From NCBI RefSeq assembly GCF_025244905.1, contig NZ_CP104285.1, forward strand, positions 2,418,001 through 2,482,000: a stretch of DNA of 64,000 nucleotides, written 5' to 3'. The position numbers and the translations under genes are program-made. Every line of letters begins with the position of its first letter. Position 1 is the first letter of the stretch. The stretch comes from Enterobacter mori. GTDB lineage: Bacteria; Pseudomonadota; Gammaproteobacteria; Enterobacterales; Enterobacteriaceae. The notes below the pieces were generated by a model. The model had not been told where the DNA came from, did no database searches, and saw only the letters and a list, made by a program, of their open reading frames with translations. Of the stretch, positions 1 through 9,280 are shown piece after piece.

Positions 1-913
1 GGCAAAACAGGGCAGCGCGCTCGGCATTAACGGCGGGCTCGGCAACCTGGGCGTCAGCGTGATGCAGCTGGTCGCGCCGCTGGTGATCTTCCTGCCGATG
101 TTTACCTTTTTGGGCGTGCAGGGCGTACCGCAGGATGACGGTTCCACCCTGTGGCTGGCAAATGCGGCCTGGATATGGGCTCCGCTTCTGTTACTGGCCA
201 CTCTGGCGGCCTTCTTTGGGATGAACGATATTGCCAGCTCTAAGGCCTCTATTGCCAGCCAGCTCCCGGTACTCAAGCGCTTTCACCTCTGGCTGCTGAG
301 CCTGCTCTATCTGGCGACCTTCGGCTCGTTTATCGGCTTCTCGGCGGGCTTTGCCATGCTGTCAAAAACTCAGTTTCCGGACGTCAACATCCTGCACCTC
401 GCCTTCTTTGGCCCACTTATCGGCGCGCTGGCGCGTTCAGCGGGCGGGATGATCTCTGACAAACTGGGCGGCGTGCGGGTCACGCTGATTAACTTCGTCT
501 TTATGGCCGTCTTTAGCGCCCTAATCTTCCTGACGCTGCCCGGCTCTGGCTCCGGCAGCTTTGTCGCGTTCTATCTGGTCTTTATGGGACTGTTCCTCAC
601 CGCCGGGCTGGGCAGCGGATCAACCTTCCAGATGATCGCGATTATTTTCCGCCAAATCACTCTCGACCGCGTCAAAAAGCAGGGCGGCACGGACGAGCAG
701 GCGCAGCACGAAGCGGTGACGGAGACCGCCGCCGCGCTGGGCTTTATCTCCGCTATCGGCGCCGTTGGCGGGTTCTTCATTCCCAAAGCCTTTGGCACCT
801 CGCTGGCGATGACCGGATCGCCGGTCGGCGCCATGAAGGTATTCCTCGTGTTTTACATCGTCTGCGTGCTCGTCACCTGGCTGGTGTACGGCCGCAAATC
901 CTCACAAAAATAA
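1..913 (+). CDS. narU: Nitrate/nitrite transporter NarU, 3' part (partial)
   Basis: The reading frame is open from the first bases of the window (codons in phase with base 2), so the gene starts upstream and about 304 C-terminal residues are visible. It is a major facilitator superfamily protein with several hydrophobic helices. A glycine-rich stretch, GGLGNLGVSVMQL, near the left edge and a second, GLGSGSTFQMIAIIFR, are the NarK/NarU nitrate signature motifs. It exchanges nitrate and nitrite across the inner membrane. It lies 67 bases upstream of narZ, as narU does in E. coli, so NarU is preferred over NarK. The start and promoter are outside the window. Confidence 0.9.
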   Translation, partial: AKQGSALGINGGLGNLGVSVMQLVAPLVIFLPMFTFLGVQGVPQDDGSTLWLANAAWIWAPLLLLATLAAFFGMNDIASSKASIASQLPVLKRFHLWLLSLLYLATFGSFIGFSAGFAMLSKTQFPDVNILHLAFFGPLIGALARSAGGMISDKLGGVRVTLINFVFMAVFSALIFLTLPGSGSGSFVAFYLVFMGLFLTAGLGSGSTFQMIAIIFRQITLDRVKKQGGTDEQAQHEAVTETAAALGFISAIGAVGGFFIPKAFGTSLAMTGSPVGAMKVFLVFYIVCVLVTWLVYGRKSSQK

Positions 914-980
914 TAAGTACATCTTCGCCGGAGCGTAATGCAGCACCCTCCGGCCATGCTATCGAAGCAGGAGAAATGTC

Positions 981-3900
981 ATGAGCAAACTGCTGGACCG
1001 CTTCCGTTACTTCAAAACAAAGGGCGACAGTTTCGCCGATGGGCACGGACAGGTGTACCATACCAACCGCGACTGGGAGGACAGCTACCGTCAGCGCTGG
1101 CAGTTCGACAAGATCGTGCGCTCCACCCACGGCGTGAACTGTACCGGCTCCTGCAGCTGGAAGATTTACGTCAAAAACGGCCTGGTGACCTGGGAAACCC
1201 AGCAGACCGACTATCCCCGCACCCGCCCTGACCTGCCCAACCACGAACCGCGCGGCTGCCCGCGTGGCGCAAGCTACTCCTGGTACCTCTACAGTGCGAA
1301 CCGCCTTAAATACCCGCTGGTGCGCCGCAGGCTGATTGAGCTCTGGCGCGAGGCGCTGGCGCAGCATACCGATCCCGTGCTGGCGTGGGATGCCATTCAA
1401 AACGATCCGCAAAAGGCGCAAAGCTACCGAAAGGCGCGCGGTAAAGGCGGGTTTATCCGCTCGAACTGGAAAGAGCTAAACCAGCTGATTGCCGCCGCCA
1501 ACGTCTGGACCATCAAGAACTACGGCCCGGACCGCGTGGCCGGTTTTTCCCCTATTCCGGCGATGTCGATGGTCTCTTATGCCGCCGGTACGCGCTATCT
1601 TTCCCTGCTGGGCGGCACCTGCCTGAGCTTCTACGACTGGTACTGCGATCTGCCGCCTGCCTCTCCCATGACCTGGGGCGAGCAGACCGACGTGCCGGAG
1701 TCTGCCGACTGGTACAACTCCAGCTACATCATCGCCTGGGGCTCGAACGTGCCGCAGACGCGAACCCCGGACGCCCATTTCTTCACCGAGGTGCGCTATA
1801 AAGGGACCAAAACGGTTGCCATTACGCCGGACTTCTCGGAAGTAGCGAAGCTAAGCGATCAGTGGCTGGCTCCCAAACAGGGCACCGACAGCGCCCTCGC
1901 CATGGCGATGGGCCACGTGATCCTCAAAGAGTTCCACCTCGATAACCCGAGCGATTACTTCCTCAACTACTGTCGCCGCTACACCGACATGCCGATGCTG
2001 GTTCTGCTGGACGAGCAGGCAGAGGGTCGCGTTGTACCCGGGCGGATGCTGCGCGCCTCCGACCTCGTCGACGGACTGGGGGAAGCCAATAACCCAGAGT
2101 GGAAGACCGTCGCCTTTGATATTGCCGGGAACCTGGTGGTGCCAAACGGCTCGATTGGCTTCCGCTGGGGCGAAAAAGGCAAATGGAACCTGGAGTCGCT
2201 TGCCGCAGGACAGGAAACTGAACTGACGCTTTCTTTGCTCGTTACCCACGACAGCGTTGCCGACGTCGCCTTCCCCTACTTTGGCGGCAACGAAAACCCG
2301 CATTTCCGCAGCGTGAAGCAGGAACCGGTGCTGACGCGCCGCGTGCCGAGCAAAACCCTGACGCTCGCCGACGGCAGCCAGAAACGCGTGGTCAGCGTTT
2401 ACGATCTGGTACTGGCGAACTACGGTCTCGATCGCGGTCTGGAGGACAGTAACGCCGCTGACAGCTATGAGCAGATCAAGGCCTACACGCCCGCCTGGGG
2501 CGAGCAGATCACCGGCGTGCCGGCATATCTGATAGAAAAAATCGCCCGCGAGTTTGCCGATACGGCGCACAAAACGCACGGTCGCTCAATGATCATTCTG
2601 GGTGCCGGGGTGAACCACTGGTACCACATGGACATGAACTACCGCGGGATGATCAACATGCTGGTCTTCTGCGGCTGCGTCGGGCAGAGCGGCGGCGGCT
2701 GGTCGCACTATGTGGGCCAGGAGAAGCTGCGCCCGCAAACCGGCTGGCTGCCGCTGGCCTTCGCGCTGGACTGGAACCGTCCGCCTCGCCAGATGAACAG
2801 CACCTCATTCTTCTACAACCACGCCAGCCAGTGGCGCTATGAGAAGCTGACCGCGCAGGAGCTGCTCTCCCCGCTGGCGGACGCGTCGAAATTTACCGGC
2901 CACCTGATCGACTTCAACGTCCGCGCGGAACGTATGGGCTGGCTGCCGTCGGCCCCACAGCTCAACCTTAACCCGCTGCACATTAAAGCACGCGCGGAGG
3001 CGGCGGGCATGACGCCGCAGGAGTACACCGTGCAGGGGCTAAAATCCGGTGACGTGCGTTTCGCCTGCGAGCAGCCCGACAACGGTAAAAACCATCCCCG
3101 CAACCTGTTCGTCTGGCGCTCCAACCTGCTCGGCTCGTCGGGGAAAGGCCACGAATACATGCTGAAATACCTGCTCGGCACCGAGAGCGGGATTCAGGGT
3201 GAAGATTTAGGTTCAACGGACGATGTGAAGCCTGAGGAAGTGGAATGGCAGACCGCCGCCATCGAGGGCAAGCTCGACCTGCTGGTGACGCTCGATTTTC
3301 GCATGTCCAGCACCTGTCTGTTCTCCGATATCGTCCTGCCGACCGCCACCTGGTATGAAAAAGACGACATGAATACCTCGGACATGCATCCGTTTATTCA
3401 CCCGCTCTCCGCCGCTGTCGACCCGGCGTGGGAATCGCGCAGCGACTGGGAGATCTACAAGGGCATCGCCAAAGTCTTCTCCGAGGTGTGCGTCGGCCAT
3501 CTCGGCACCGAAACCGACGTGGTGCTACAGCCGCTCCAGCACGACTCCCCGGCGGAGCTGTCGCAGCCGTTTGATATTCAGGACTGGCGCAAAGGCGAAT
3601 GCGATCTGATCCCCGGTAAAACGGCGCCGAACATCGTGGTGGTCGAGCGTAATTACCCGGAAACTTACGAACGCTTCACCTCCCTCGGGCCGCTGATGGA
3701 TAAGCTCGGCAACGGCGGGAAAGGCATTTCGTGGAACACCCAGAACGAGGTGGATTTCCTCGGCAAGCTCAATTACGTCAAGCTCGACGGTCCGGCCAAA
3801 GGCCGTCCGCGCATTGAAACGGCGATAGACGCCTCCGAGGTGATCCTCGCCCTGGCGCCGGAAACCAACGGACAGGTGGCGGTTAAGGCCTGGGAGGCCC

Positions 3901-4721
3901 TCGGTGAACTGACCGGGCGCGACCACACCCATCTGGCGCTCAACAAAGAAGACGAGAAGATCCGCTTCCGCGATATCCAGGCGCAGCCGCGCAAAATCAT
4001 CTCAAGCCCAACCTGGTCCGGTCTTGAGAGCGAACACGTCTCTTATAACGCGGGGTACACCAACGTTCACGAGCTGATCCCCTGGCGTACCCTTTCTGGC
4101 CGCCAGCAGTTGTATCAGGATCACCCGTGGATGCGCGCCTTCGGGGAGAGTCTGGTGGCCTACCGTCCGCCGATTGACACCCGCAGCGTCACGCATATGC
4201 GCGAGATCCCGCCGAACGGCTTCCCGGAAAAAGCGCTTAACTTCCTGACGCCGCACCAGAAGTGGGGTATCCATTCCACCTACAGCGAAAACCTGCTAAT
4301 GCAGACCCTGTCGCGCGGCGGTCCGATTGTCTGGATCAGCGAAACCGACGCGCGCGAGCTGGACATTGAGGACAACGACTGGATCGAGGCCTTCAACGCC
4401 AACGGCGCCCTCACCGCCCGCGCGGTGGTCAGCCAGCGCGTGCCGCCGGGCATGACCATGATGTATCACGCCCAGGAGCGCATTCTGAACATTCCGGGGT
4501 CAGAGGTGACCGGACGGCGCGGCGGGATCCACAACTCGGTGACGCGCGTGTGCCCGAAACCGACGCACATGATCGGCGGCTACGCCCAGCTGGCGTACAG
4601 CTTCAACTATTACGGCACCGTCGGCTCCAACCGCGACGAGTTCATCATGATCCGCAAAATGAAAAACATTAACTGGCTGGACGGCGAAGGTCGGGATCAG
4701 GTACAGGAGGCGAAAAAATGA
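981..4721 (+). CDS. narZ: Respiratory nitrate reductase Z, alpha subunit NarZ
   Basis: Catalytic subunit (1246 aa) of the membrane-bound, cytoplasm-facing nitrate reductase Z; it reduces nitrate to nitrite at a molybdenum bis-MGD centre. Near the N-terminus His50, Cys54, Cys58 and Cys93 form the FS0 cluster site, and Asp223 in YDWYCDLPP matches the molybdenum ligand of NarG. Length equals E. coli NarZ. The start ATG follows AGGAGAAATGTC. The narU-narZYWV-nhoA order identifies this as the Z isoenzyme, which in E. coli is expressed at low level and under RpoS control rather than strongly induced by nitrate. narY overlaps its last four bases. Confidence 0.96.
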   Translation: MSKLLDRFRYFKTKGDSFADGHGQVYHTNRDWEDSYRQRWQFDKIVRSTHGVNCTGSCSWKIYVKNGLVTWETQQTDYPRTRPDLPNHEPRGCPRGASYSWYLYSANRLKYPLVRRRLIELWREALAQHTDPVLAWDAIQNDPQKAQSYRKARGKGGFIRSNWKELNQLIAAANVWTIKNYGPDRVAGFSPIPAMSMVSYAAGTRYLSLLGGTCLSFYDWYCDLPPASPMTWGEQTDVPESADWYNSSYIIAWGSNVPQTRTPDAHFFTEVRYKGTKTVAITPDFSEVAKLSDQWLAPKQGTDSALAMAMGHVILKEFHLDNPSDYFLNYCRRYTDMPMLVLLDEQAEGRVVPGRMLRASDLVDGLGEANNPEWKTVAFDIAGNLVVPNGSIGFRWGEKGKWNLESLAAGQETELTLSLLVTHDSVADVAFPYFGGNENPHFRSVKQEPVLTRRVPSKTLTLADGSQKRVVSVYDLVLANYGLDRGLEDSNAADSYEQIKAYTPAWGEQITGVPAYLIEKIAREFADTAHKTHGRSMIILGAGVNHWYHMDMNYRGMINMLVFCGCVGQSGGGWSHYVGQEKLRPQTGWLPLAFALDWNRPPRQMNSTSFFYNHASQWRYEKLTAQELLSPLADASKFTGHLIDFNVRAERMGWLPSAPQLNLNPLHIKARAEAAGMTPQEYTVQGLKSGDVRFACEQPDNGKNHPRNLFVWRSNLLGSSGKGHEYMLKYLLGTESGIQGEDLGSTDDVKPEEVEWQTAAIEGKLDLLVTLDFRMSSTCLFSDIVLPTATWYEKDDMNTSDMHPFIHPLSAAVDPAWESRSDWEIYKGIAKVFSEVCVGHLGTETDVVLQPLQHDSPAELSQPFDIQDWRKGECDLIPGKTAPNIVVVERNYPETYERFTSLGPLMDKLGNGGKGISWNTQNEVDFLGKLNYVKLDGPAKGRPRIETAIDASEVILALAPETNGQVAVKAWEALGELTGRDHTHLALNKEDEKIRFRDIQAQPRKIISSPTWSGLESEHVSYNAGYTNVHELIPWRTLSGRQQLYQDHPWMRAFGESLVAYRPPIDTRSVTHMREIPPNGFPEKALNFLTPHQKWGIHSTYSENLLMQTLSRGGPIVWISETDARELDIEDNDWIEAFNANGALTARAVVSQRVPPGMTMMYHAQERILNIPGSEVTGRRGGIHNSVTRVCPKPTHMIGGYAQLAYSFNYYGTVGSNRDEFIMIRKMKNINWLDGEGRDQVQEAKK

Positions 4722-6262
4722 AAATACGCTCACAGGTTGGCATGGTTCTGAATCTCGATAAATGCATTGGCTGCCACACCTGCTCGGTCACCTGTAAGAA
4801 CGTCTGGACCGGGCGTGAAGGTATGGAATATGCGTGGTTTAACAACGTCGAAACCAAGCCGGGCATCGGCTACCCGAAAAACTGGGAAGACCAGGAGGAG
4901 TGGCAAGGCGGCTGGATCCGCGGCATTCACGGCAAGCTGACCCCGCGCCTCGGCGGCAAAATGGGCGTGCTGTCGAAGATTTTCGCTAACCCCGTCCTGC
5001 CGCAGATTGACGATTACTATGAACCTTTCACTTTTGACTATCAGGACCTGCATCGTGCGCCGGAGGGGGATCACCTCCCCACCGCCCGCCCCCGCTCGCT
5101 GATTGACGGCAAGCGGATGGACAAAATCGTCTGGGGGCCAAACTGGGAGGAGCTGCTGGGCGGCGAGTTCGAGAAACGCGCCCGCGACCGCAACTTCCAG
5201 AAGATCCAGAAGGAGATGTACGGCCAGTTCGAAAACACCTTCATGATGTACCTGCCGCGCCTGTGCGAGCACTGCCTGAACCCGAGCTGCGTCGCCACCT
5301 GCCCGAGCGGTGCCATCTACAAGCGCGAAGAGGATGGCATTGTGCTGATCGACCAGGACAAATGCCGCGGCTGGCGTCTGTGCATCAGCGGCTGCCCGTA
5401 CAAAAAAATCTACTTCAACTGGAAAAGCGGCAAGTCAGAGAAATGCATCTTCTGCTATCCGCGCATCGAGTCAGGCCAGCCGACCGTCTGCTCGGAAACC
5501 TGCGTCGGGCGCATCCGCTATCTCGGCGTGCTGCTGTACGATGCGGACCGTATCGAAGAGGCAGCCAGCACCGAGCATGAGACCGATCTGTACGAGCGCC
5601 AGTGCGACGTGTTCCTTGACCCGCACGATCCGGCGATCGTTGAAGAGGCCGTGAAACAGGGCATTCCGCAGAACGTGATTGACGCCGCCCAGCGTTCACC
5701 GGTCTACAAAATGGCGATGGACTGGAAGCTGGCCCTGCCGCTGCACCCGGAATACCGCACCCTGCCGATGGTCTGGTATGTGCCGCCGCTGTCACCGATT
5801 CAGTCATACGCGGACGCCGGTGGTCTGCCGCAAAGCGACGGCGTACTTCCCGCGGTCGAAAGCCTGCGCATTCCGGTTCAGTACCTGGCAAACATGCTCA
5901 GCGCGGGCGATACCGGCCCGGTGCTGCGCGCCCTGAAACGCATGATGGCGATGCGCCACTACAAACGTTCCCAGACCGTGGAAGGCGTGACCGATACCCG
6001 CGCTATTGAAGAAGTGGGCCTGACCGAAGCGCAGGTTGAGGAGATGTATCGCTATCTGGCGATTGCCAACTACGAAGATCGCTTCGTGATCCCGACCAGC
6101 CACCGCGAAATGGCGCGCGACGCCTTCCCGGAGAAAAACGGCTGCGGCTTCACCTTTGGCGACGGCTGCCACGGTTCCGACACCAAATTCAACCTTTTCA
6201 ACAGCAGCCGAATTGACGCGATCAACATCACCGAGGTGCGCGAACATGGGGAGGGAGAGTAA
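4718..6262 (+). CDS. narY: Nitrate reductase Z, beta (iron-sulfur) subunit NarY
   Basis: Electron-transfer subunit (514 aa), carrying electrons from haem b in NarV to NarZ. The first ferredoxin-type motif has Cys16, Cys19, Cys22 and Cys26; further motifs are CEHCLNPSCVATCP and KCRGWRLCISGCP. The Trp in the last replaces a cysteine and gives the [3Fe-4S] cluster known from NarH. A fourth set, CIFCYPR...CSETC, follows. Length equals E. coli NarY. The start overlaps narZ by four bases (ATGA), indicating translational coupling; narW begins within the stop codon (TAATG). Confidence 0.96.
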   Translation: MKIRSQVGMVLNLDKCIGCHTCSVTCKNVWTGREGMEYAWFNNVETKPGIGYPKNWEDQEEWQGGWIRGIHGKLTPRLGGKMGVLSKIFANPVLPQIDDYYEPFTFDYQDLHRAPEGDHLPTARPRSLIDGKRMDKIVWGPNWEELLGGEFEKRARDRNFQKIQKEMYGQFENTFMMYLPRLCEHCLNPSCVATCPSGAIYKREEDGIVLIDQDKCRGWRLCISGCPYKKIYFNWKSGKSEKCIFCYPRIESGQPTVCSETCVGRIRYLGVLLYDADRIEEAASTEHETDLYERQCDVFLDPHDPAIVEEAVKQGIPQNVIDAAQRSPVYKMAMDWKLALPLHPEYRTLPMVWYVPPLSPIQSYADAGGLPQSDGVLPAVESLRIPVQYLANMLSAGDTGPVLRALKRMMAMRHYKRSQTVEGVTDTRAIEEVGLTEAQVEEMYRYLAIANYEDRFVIPTSHREMARDAFPEKNGCGFTFGDGCHGSDTKFNLFNSSRIDAINITEVREHGEGE

Positions 6263-6957
6263 TGCAAATCCTCAAAATCATCGCGCTGCTGATTGAGTAT
6301 CCCGATGAAACCCTGTGGGAAAGCCGTGACGAAGCGCTTTCGTTAATTGAGCAGGACGCGCCCACGCTGCTGCCGTTTACCCGGCAGCACCTGAACGCCC
6401 CGCTGCTGGATAAACAGGCCGAATGGTGCGAAGTATTTGAGCGCGGTCGCGCGACGTCGCTGCTGCTGTTCGAGCACGTTCACGCCGAGTCTCGCGATCG
6501 CGGCCAGGCGATGGTCGACCTGATGACTCAGTACGAGAAAGCCGGGCTTCAACTGGACTGCCGCGAGCTGCCGGACTATCTGCCGCTCTACCTGGAATAC
6601 CTCAGCATCGTCAGCGATGACGAGGCGAGCGAAGGGCTGCAAAACGTCGCACCGATCCTGGCGCTGATTGGTGGACGCCTGAAGCAGCGCGGCGTGGCGC
6701 ATTACCAGCTGTTTGATGCCCTGCTGACGCTGGCGGGAACGCGGCTTTCCAGCGACAGCGTGGCAAAACAGGTGTCCGGTGAAAAACGGGATGATACCCG
6801 CCAGGCGCTGGACGCCGTATGGGAAGAGGAACAGGTCAAATTTATCGAAGACAACGCCACATCGTGCGACAGCTCGCCGATGCAGCAATATCAACGACGC
6901 TTTAGCCAGGACGTCGCGCCCCAGTACGTGGACGTCAGCGCCGGAGGCACAAAATGA
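6262..6957 (+). CDS. narW: Nitrate reductase Z assembly chaperone NarW
   Basis: NarJ/NarW-family redox-enzyme maturation protein (231 aa, the E. coli length). It is not part of the final enzyme; NarJ-family proteins bind the apo-alpha subunit and permit molybdenum-cofactor insertion and membrane attachment. The family features are seen as a mostly helical, acidic protein with the [17 protein letters not shown] segment around residues 70-86. It overlaps narY by one base and narV by four, so all four subunits are co-translated. Confidence 0.94.
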   Translation: MQILKIIALLIEYPDETLWESRDEALSLIEQDAPTLLPFTRQHLNAPLLDKQAEWCEVFERGRATSLLLFEHVHAESRDRGQAMVDLMTQYEKAGLQLDCRELPDYLPLYLEYLSIVSDDEASEGLQNVAPILALIGGRLKQRGVAHYQLFDALLTLAGTRLSSDSVAKQVSGEKRDDTRQALDAVWEEEQVKFIEDNATSCDSSPMQQYQRRFSQDVAPQYVDVSAGGTK

Positions 6958-7634
6958 TCCATTACCTGAACGTGTTTTTCTATGACATTTACCCCTACAT
7001 CTGCGCCACCGTCTTTTTCCTCGGCAGCTGGTTGCGCTACGACTACGGGCAATATACCTGGCGCGCCTCGTCGAGCCAGATGCTCAGCAAGCGCGGGATG
7101 AACTGGGCTTCGAACCTGTTTCATATCGGCATTCTGGGGATCTTCTTCGGGCACCTGTTCGGCATGCTTACCCCGCACTGGATGTACGCCTGGTTTTTAC
7201 CCGTCGCGGTGAAACAGCAGCTGGCCATGATTGCCGGTGGGGTTTGTGGCGTATTGACGCTGATTGGCGGTTCTATGCTGCTTTACCGCCGCCTGTTCAA
7301 TCAGCGCGTGCGTGCCACGTCCACCACGCCGGATATCATCATCATGAGCATTTTGCTGATCCAGTGCATTCTCGGGCTGTCGACCATTCCTTTCTCAGCG
7401 CACTACCCTGACGGAAGCGAGATGATGAAGCTGGTTGGCTGGGCGCAGGGAATTGTGACGTTTAAGGGCGGCTCGTCGGAGATGCTGAGCGGCGTCGCGC
7501 CGATCTTCCGCGTGCATCTGGTGCTGGGGATGACGATCTTCCTTATCTTCCCGTTCACCCGTCTGGTGCACGTGTGGAGCGCGCCATTTGAGTATTTTAC
7601 CCGTCGGTATCAGGTGGTGAGATCGCGCCGTTAG
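6954..7634 (+). CDS. narV: Nitrate reductase Z, gamma (cytochrome b) subunit NarV
   Basis: Membrane anchor and quinol oxidase subunit (226 aa) with five predicted membrane helices. His57, His67, His188 and His206 correspond to the four haem b ligands of NarI. It takes electrons from menaquinol or ubiquinol and passes them to NarY. It is the last gene of narZYWV, followed directly by a REP-type palindrome that probably marks the operon end. Confidence 0.95.
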   Translation: MIHYLNVFFYDIYPYICATVFFLGSWLRYDYGQYTWRASSSQMLSKRGMNWASNLFHIGILGIFFGHLFGMLTPHWMYAWFLPVAVKQQLAMIAGGVCGVLTLIGGSMLLYRRLFNQRVRATSTTPDIIIMSILLIQCILGLSTIPFSAHYPDGSEMMKLVGWAQGIVTFKGGSSEMLSGVAPIFRVHLVLGMTIFLIFPFTRLVHVWSAPFEYFTRRYQVVRSRR

Positions 7635-7639
7635 TTTTG

Positions 7640-7719
7640 TCGGGTGGCGGCTACGCCTTACCCGACCTACGAACAGCTTCCTTTCCTGCAGGCCCGGTAA
7701 GGCGTAGCCGCCACCGGGC
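7640..7719. repeat. REP/BIME-type palindromic pair
   Basis: Two inverted GC-rich units, CGGGTGGCGGCTACGCCTTA and its near-complement, are separated by about 27 bases. The element lies between the converging ends of narV and nhoA and touches the nhoA stop codon. The same unit recurs at 27163, 34761 and 43241. REP elements commonly sit in 3' untranslated regions, where they affect mRNA stability and bind gyrase or IHF; that is family knowledge, not visible here. Confidence 0.85.
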
Positions 7720-8564
7720 TATTTACCCGCCTGCGGATGCGTATCAAACCCCGCCATTACTGCCGTCAGCTCGGCCAGGGTAAAGCCGTGTTTCGGATCG
7801 TCAACGCCCAGGCCAAACCGCTCTTGCATCAGCTGATACAGCGCCTCCGCATTCGGCAAATGGATCTGCTCCTCGACGTGACCATTCTGCCAGTGGGTAA
7901 AGTTGAAGTTAGTCAGCGTCAGCTTGCCGCCATCGGGCAGGTGACGACACATCAGCAGATGATGACGGAAATGCGACTGCGGCCAGTGTGCAGACCAGAA
8001 ATTCCCCATCACGTAATCACTGAAATACTGCGTCGTCAGGTCAAAATGGTACATAGACTGCCAGTGCTCGTGGTGACGGAACTGCAGCACCCAGTCGTTG
8101 CCCTCGCTAAGCAGACGATACAGTCCATGCGGCGTCTCTTGTTCTTCATTAGCCAGCAGGCGAATCGGCCCGGTCAGCGTCTGGCCGCCAAACCCCACGT
8201 CGGCAATCCAGCGTTCACCGTTAAGCTCAACCAGCAGCAGGCGGTGCGTGCGCGGCGGCATTTGCGGCGGACTTGCTAATACCACGCGTCCCAGCACGCT
8301 GCGCACCGTAAACCCGACTTCACGCAAAACCCGCTCAAACAGGCCGTTTTGCTCAAAGCAGTACCCTCCACGGCGTGCCGAGACCAGTTTGTCGACCAGA
8401 TTCTGATCCTCAAGGTGGATCTCTCGCGGCAGAACGACATCAATATTTTCAAAAGGGATCGCACAGTTGTGATGTAAATGCAGCGCGCGCAGGGTGTCGA
8501 TATCAACAGCGGTCAGTTGCGTCCAGCCGATGCGAGCGAAATAGGCAGTCAGAAATGAGGACAT
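7719..8564 (-). CDS. nhoA: Arylamine N-acetyltransferase (NAT)
   Basis: 281 aa, the length of E. coli NhoA. It transfers acetyl from acetyl-CoA to arylamines and O-acetylates N-hydroxyarylamines in the cytosol. The catalytic triad is visible: Cys69 in RRGGYCFEQN, His107 in PPRTHRLL and Asp122 in IADVGFGG. It is convergent with narV and divergent from yddH, with about 108 bases of shared promoter region. The gene neighbours (narV, yddH) are as in E. coli except that yddE is missing between narV and nhoA. Confidence 0.95.
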   Translation of the reverse strand: MSSFLTAYFARIGWTQLTAVDIDTLRALHLHHNCAIPFENIDVVLPREIHLEDQNLVDKLVSARRGGYCFEQNGLFERVLREVGFTVRSVLGRVVLASPPQMPPRTHRLLLVELNGERWIADVGFGGQTLTGPIRLLANEEQETPHGLYRLLSEGNDWVLQFRHHEHWQSMYHFDLTTQYFSDYVMGNFWSAHWPQSHFRHHLLMCRHLPDGGKLTLTNFNFTHWQNGHVEEQIHLPNAEALYQLMQERFGLGVDDPKHGFTLAELTAVMAGFDTHPQAGK

Positions 8565-8672
8565 GCATCAGTTTCCTTTGAGTGTGATGTTCTGTTTATA
8601 AACTAATTTTACGCACTCACTTTGATTTACGTGCTTTTTCGTCATACTCATCAAGGTAAATAAGGAGCCTCT

Positions 8673-9245
8673 ATGAATCACTTTCGCCCTGTTGAATTAC
8701 AACATGCCAGCCGCCTGCTGAACCACGGCCCCACCGTGCTTATCACCAGCCGGGATGACACTATCGGCAGACGCAACGTTATGGCCGCCGCATGGTCAAT
8801 GCCCGTTGAGTTTGAACCGCCGCGCATCGCGATTGTGGTGGATAAAAGTACCTGGTCACGCGAGCTGATCGAACGCAGCGGGAAGTTTGGCATCGTCATC
8901 CCCGGCGTGGCGGCGGCCAACTGGACGTTCGCGGTAGGCAGCGTCAGCGGGCGCGACGAGGACAAATTCAACTGCTATGGGATCCCGGTCGTGAACGGCC
9001 CTGAGCTTGGCCTGCCGGTCATTGAAGAAAAATGCCTGGCGTGGATGGAGTGCCGGTTATTACCCGTGACGTCCGCGGCAGAGAAATACGATACGCTGTT
9101 TGGTGAAGTGGTTTCAGCGGCAGCAGACGAACGCGCGTTTGTCGCGGGCCGCTGGCAGTTTGACGAGGATAAGCTCAATACGCTGCATCATCTTGGGGCC
9201 GGGACGTTTGTGGCAAGTGGAAAGGTTGTGAAGGCGCTGGATTGA
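8673..9245 (+). CDS. yddH: Flavin reductase-like FMN-binding protein YddH
   Basis: 190-residue split-barrel protein of the flavin-reductase-like family. The N-terminal half has the family pattern GPTVLITS...NVMAAAWSMPVEFEPPRIAIVV, which forms the FMN-binding barrel. The substrate is not known. A clear AAGGAG ribosome site precedes the ATG. Position beside nhoA matches yddH in E. coli; there pptA follows, but here a block of five genes separates them. Function beyond FMN binding is not assigned. Confidence 0.85.
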   Translation: MNHFRPVELQHASRLLNHGPTVLITSRDDTIGRRNVMAAAWSMPVEFEPPRIAIVVDKSTWSRELIERSGKFGIVIPGVAAANWTFAVGSVSGRDEDKFNCYGIPVVNGPELGLPVIEEKCLAWMECRLLPVTSAAEKYDTLFGEVVSAAADERAFVAGRWQFDEDKLNTLHHLGAGTFVASGKVVKALD

Positions 9246-9273
9246 GAAAACCCTCCCCCTACAGGGAGAGGGT
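9246..9273 (-). terminator. Probable rho-independent terminator of the EF-G paralogue
   Basis: Read on the minus strand, an 11-bp GC-rich stem (ACCCTCTCCCT paired with AGGGGGAGGGT, one mismatch) is followed by TTTTCT. It starts 8 bases after the stop codon of the minus-strand EF-G gene and abuts the end of yddH. Confidence 0.65.
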
Positions 9274-9280
9274 GACCGTA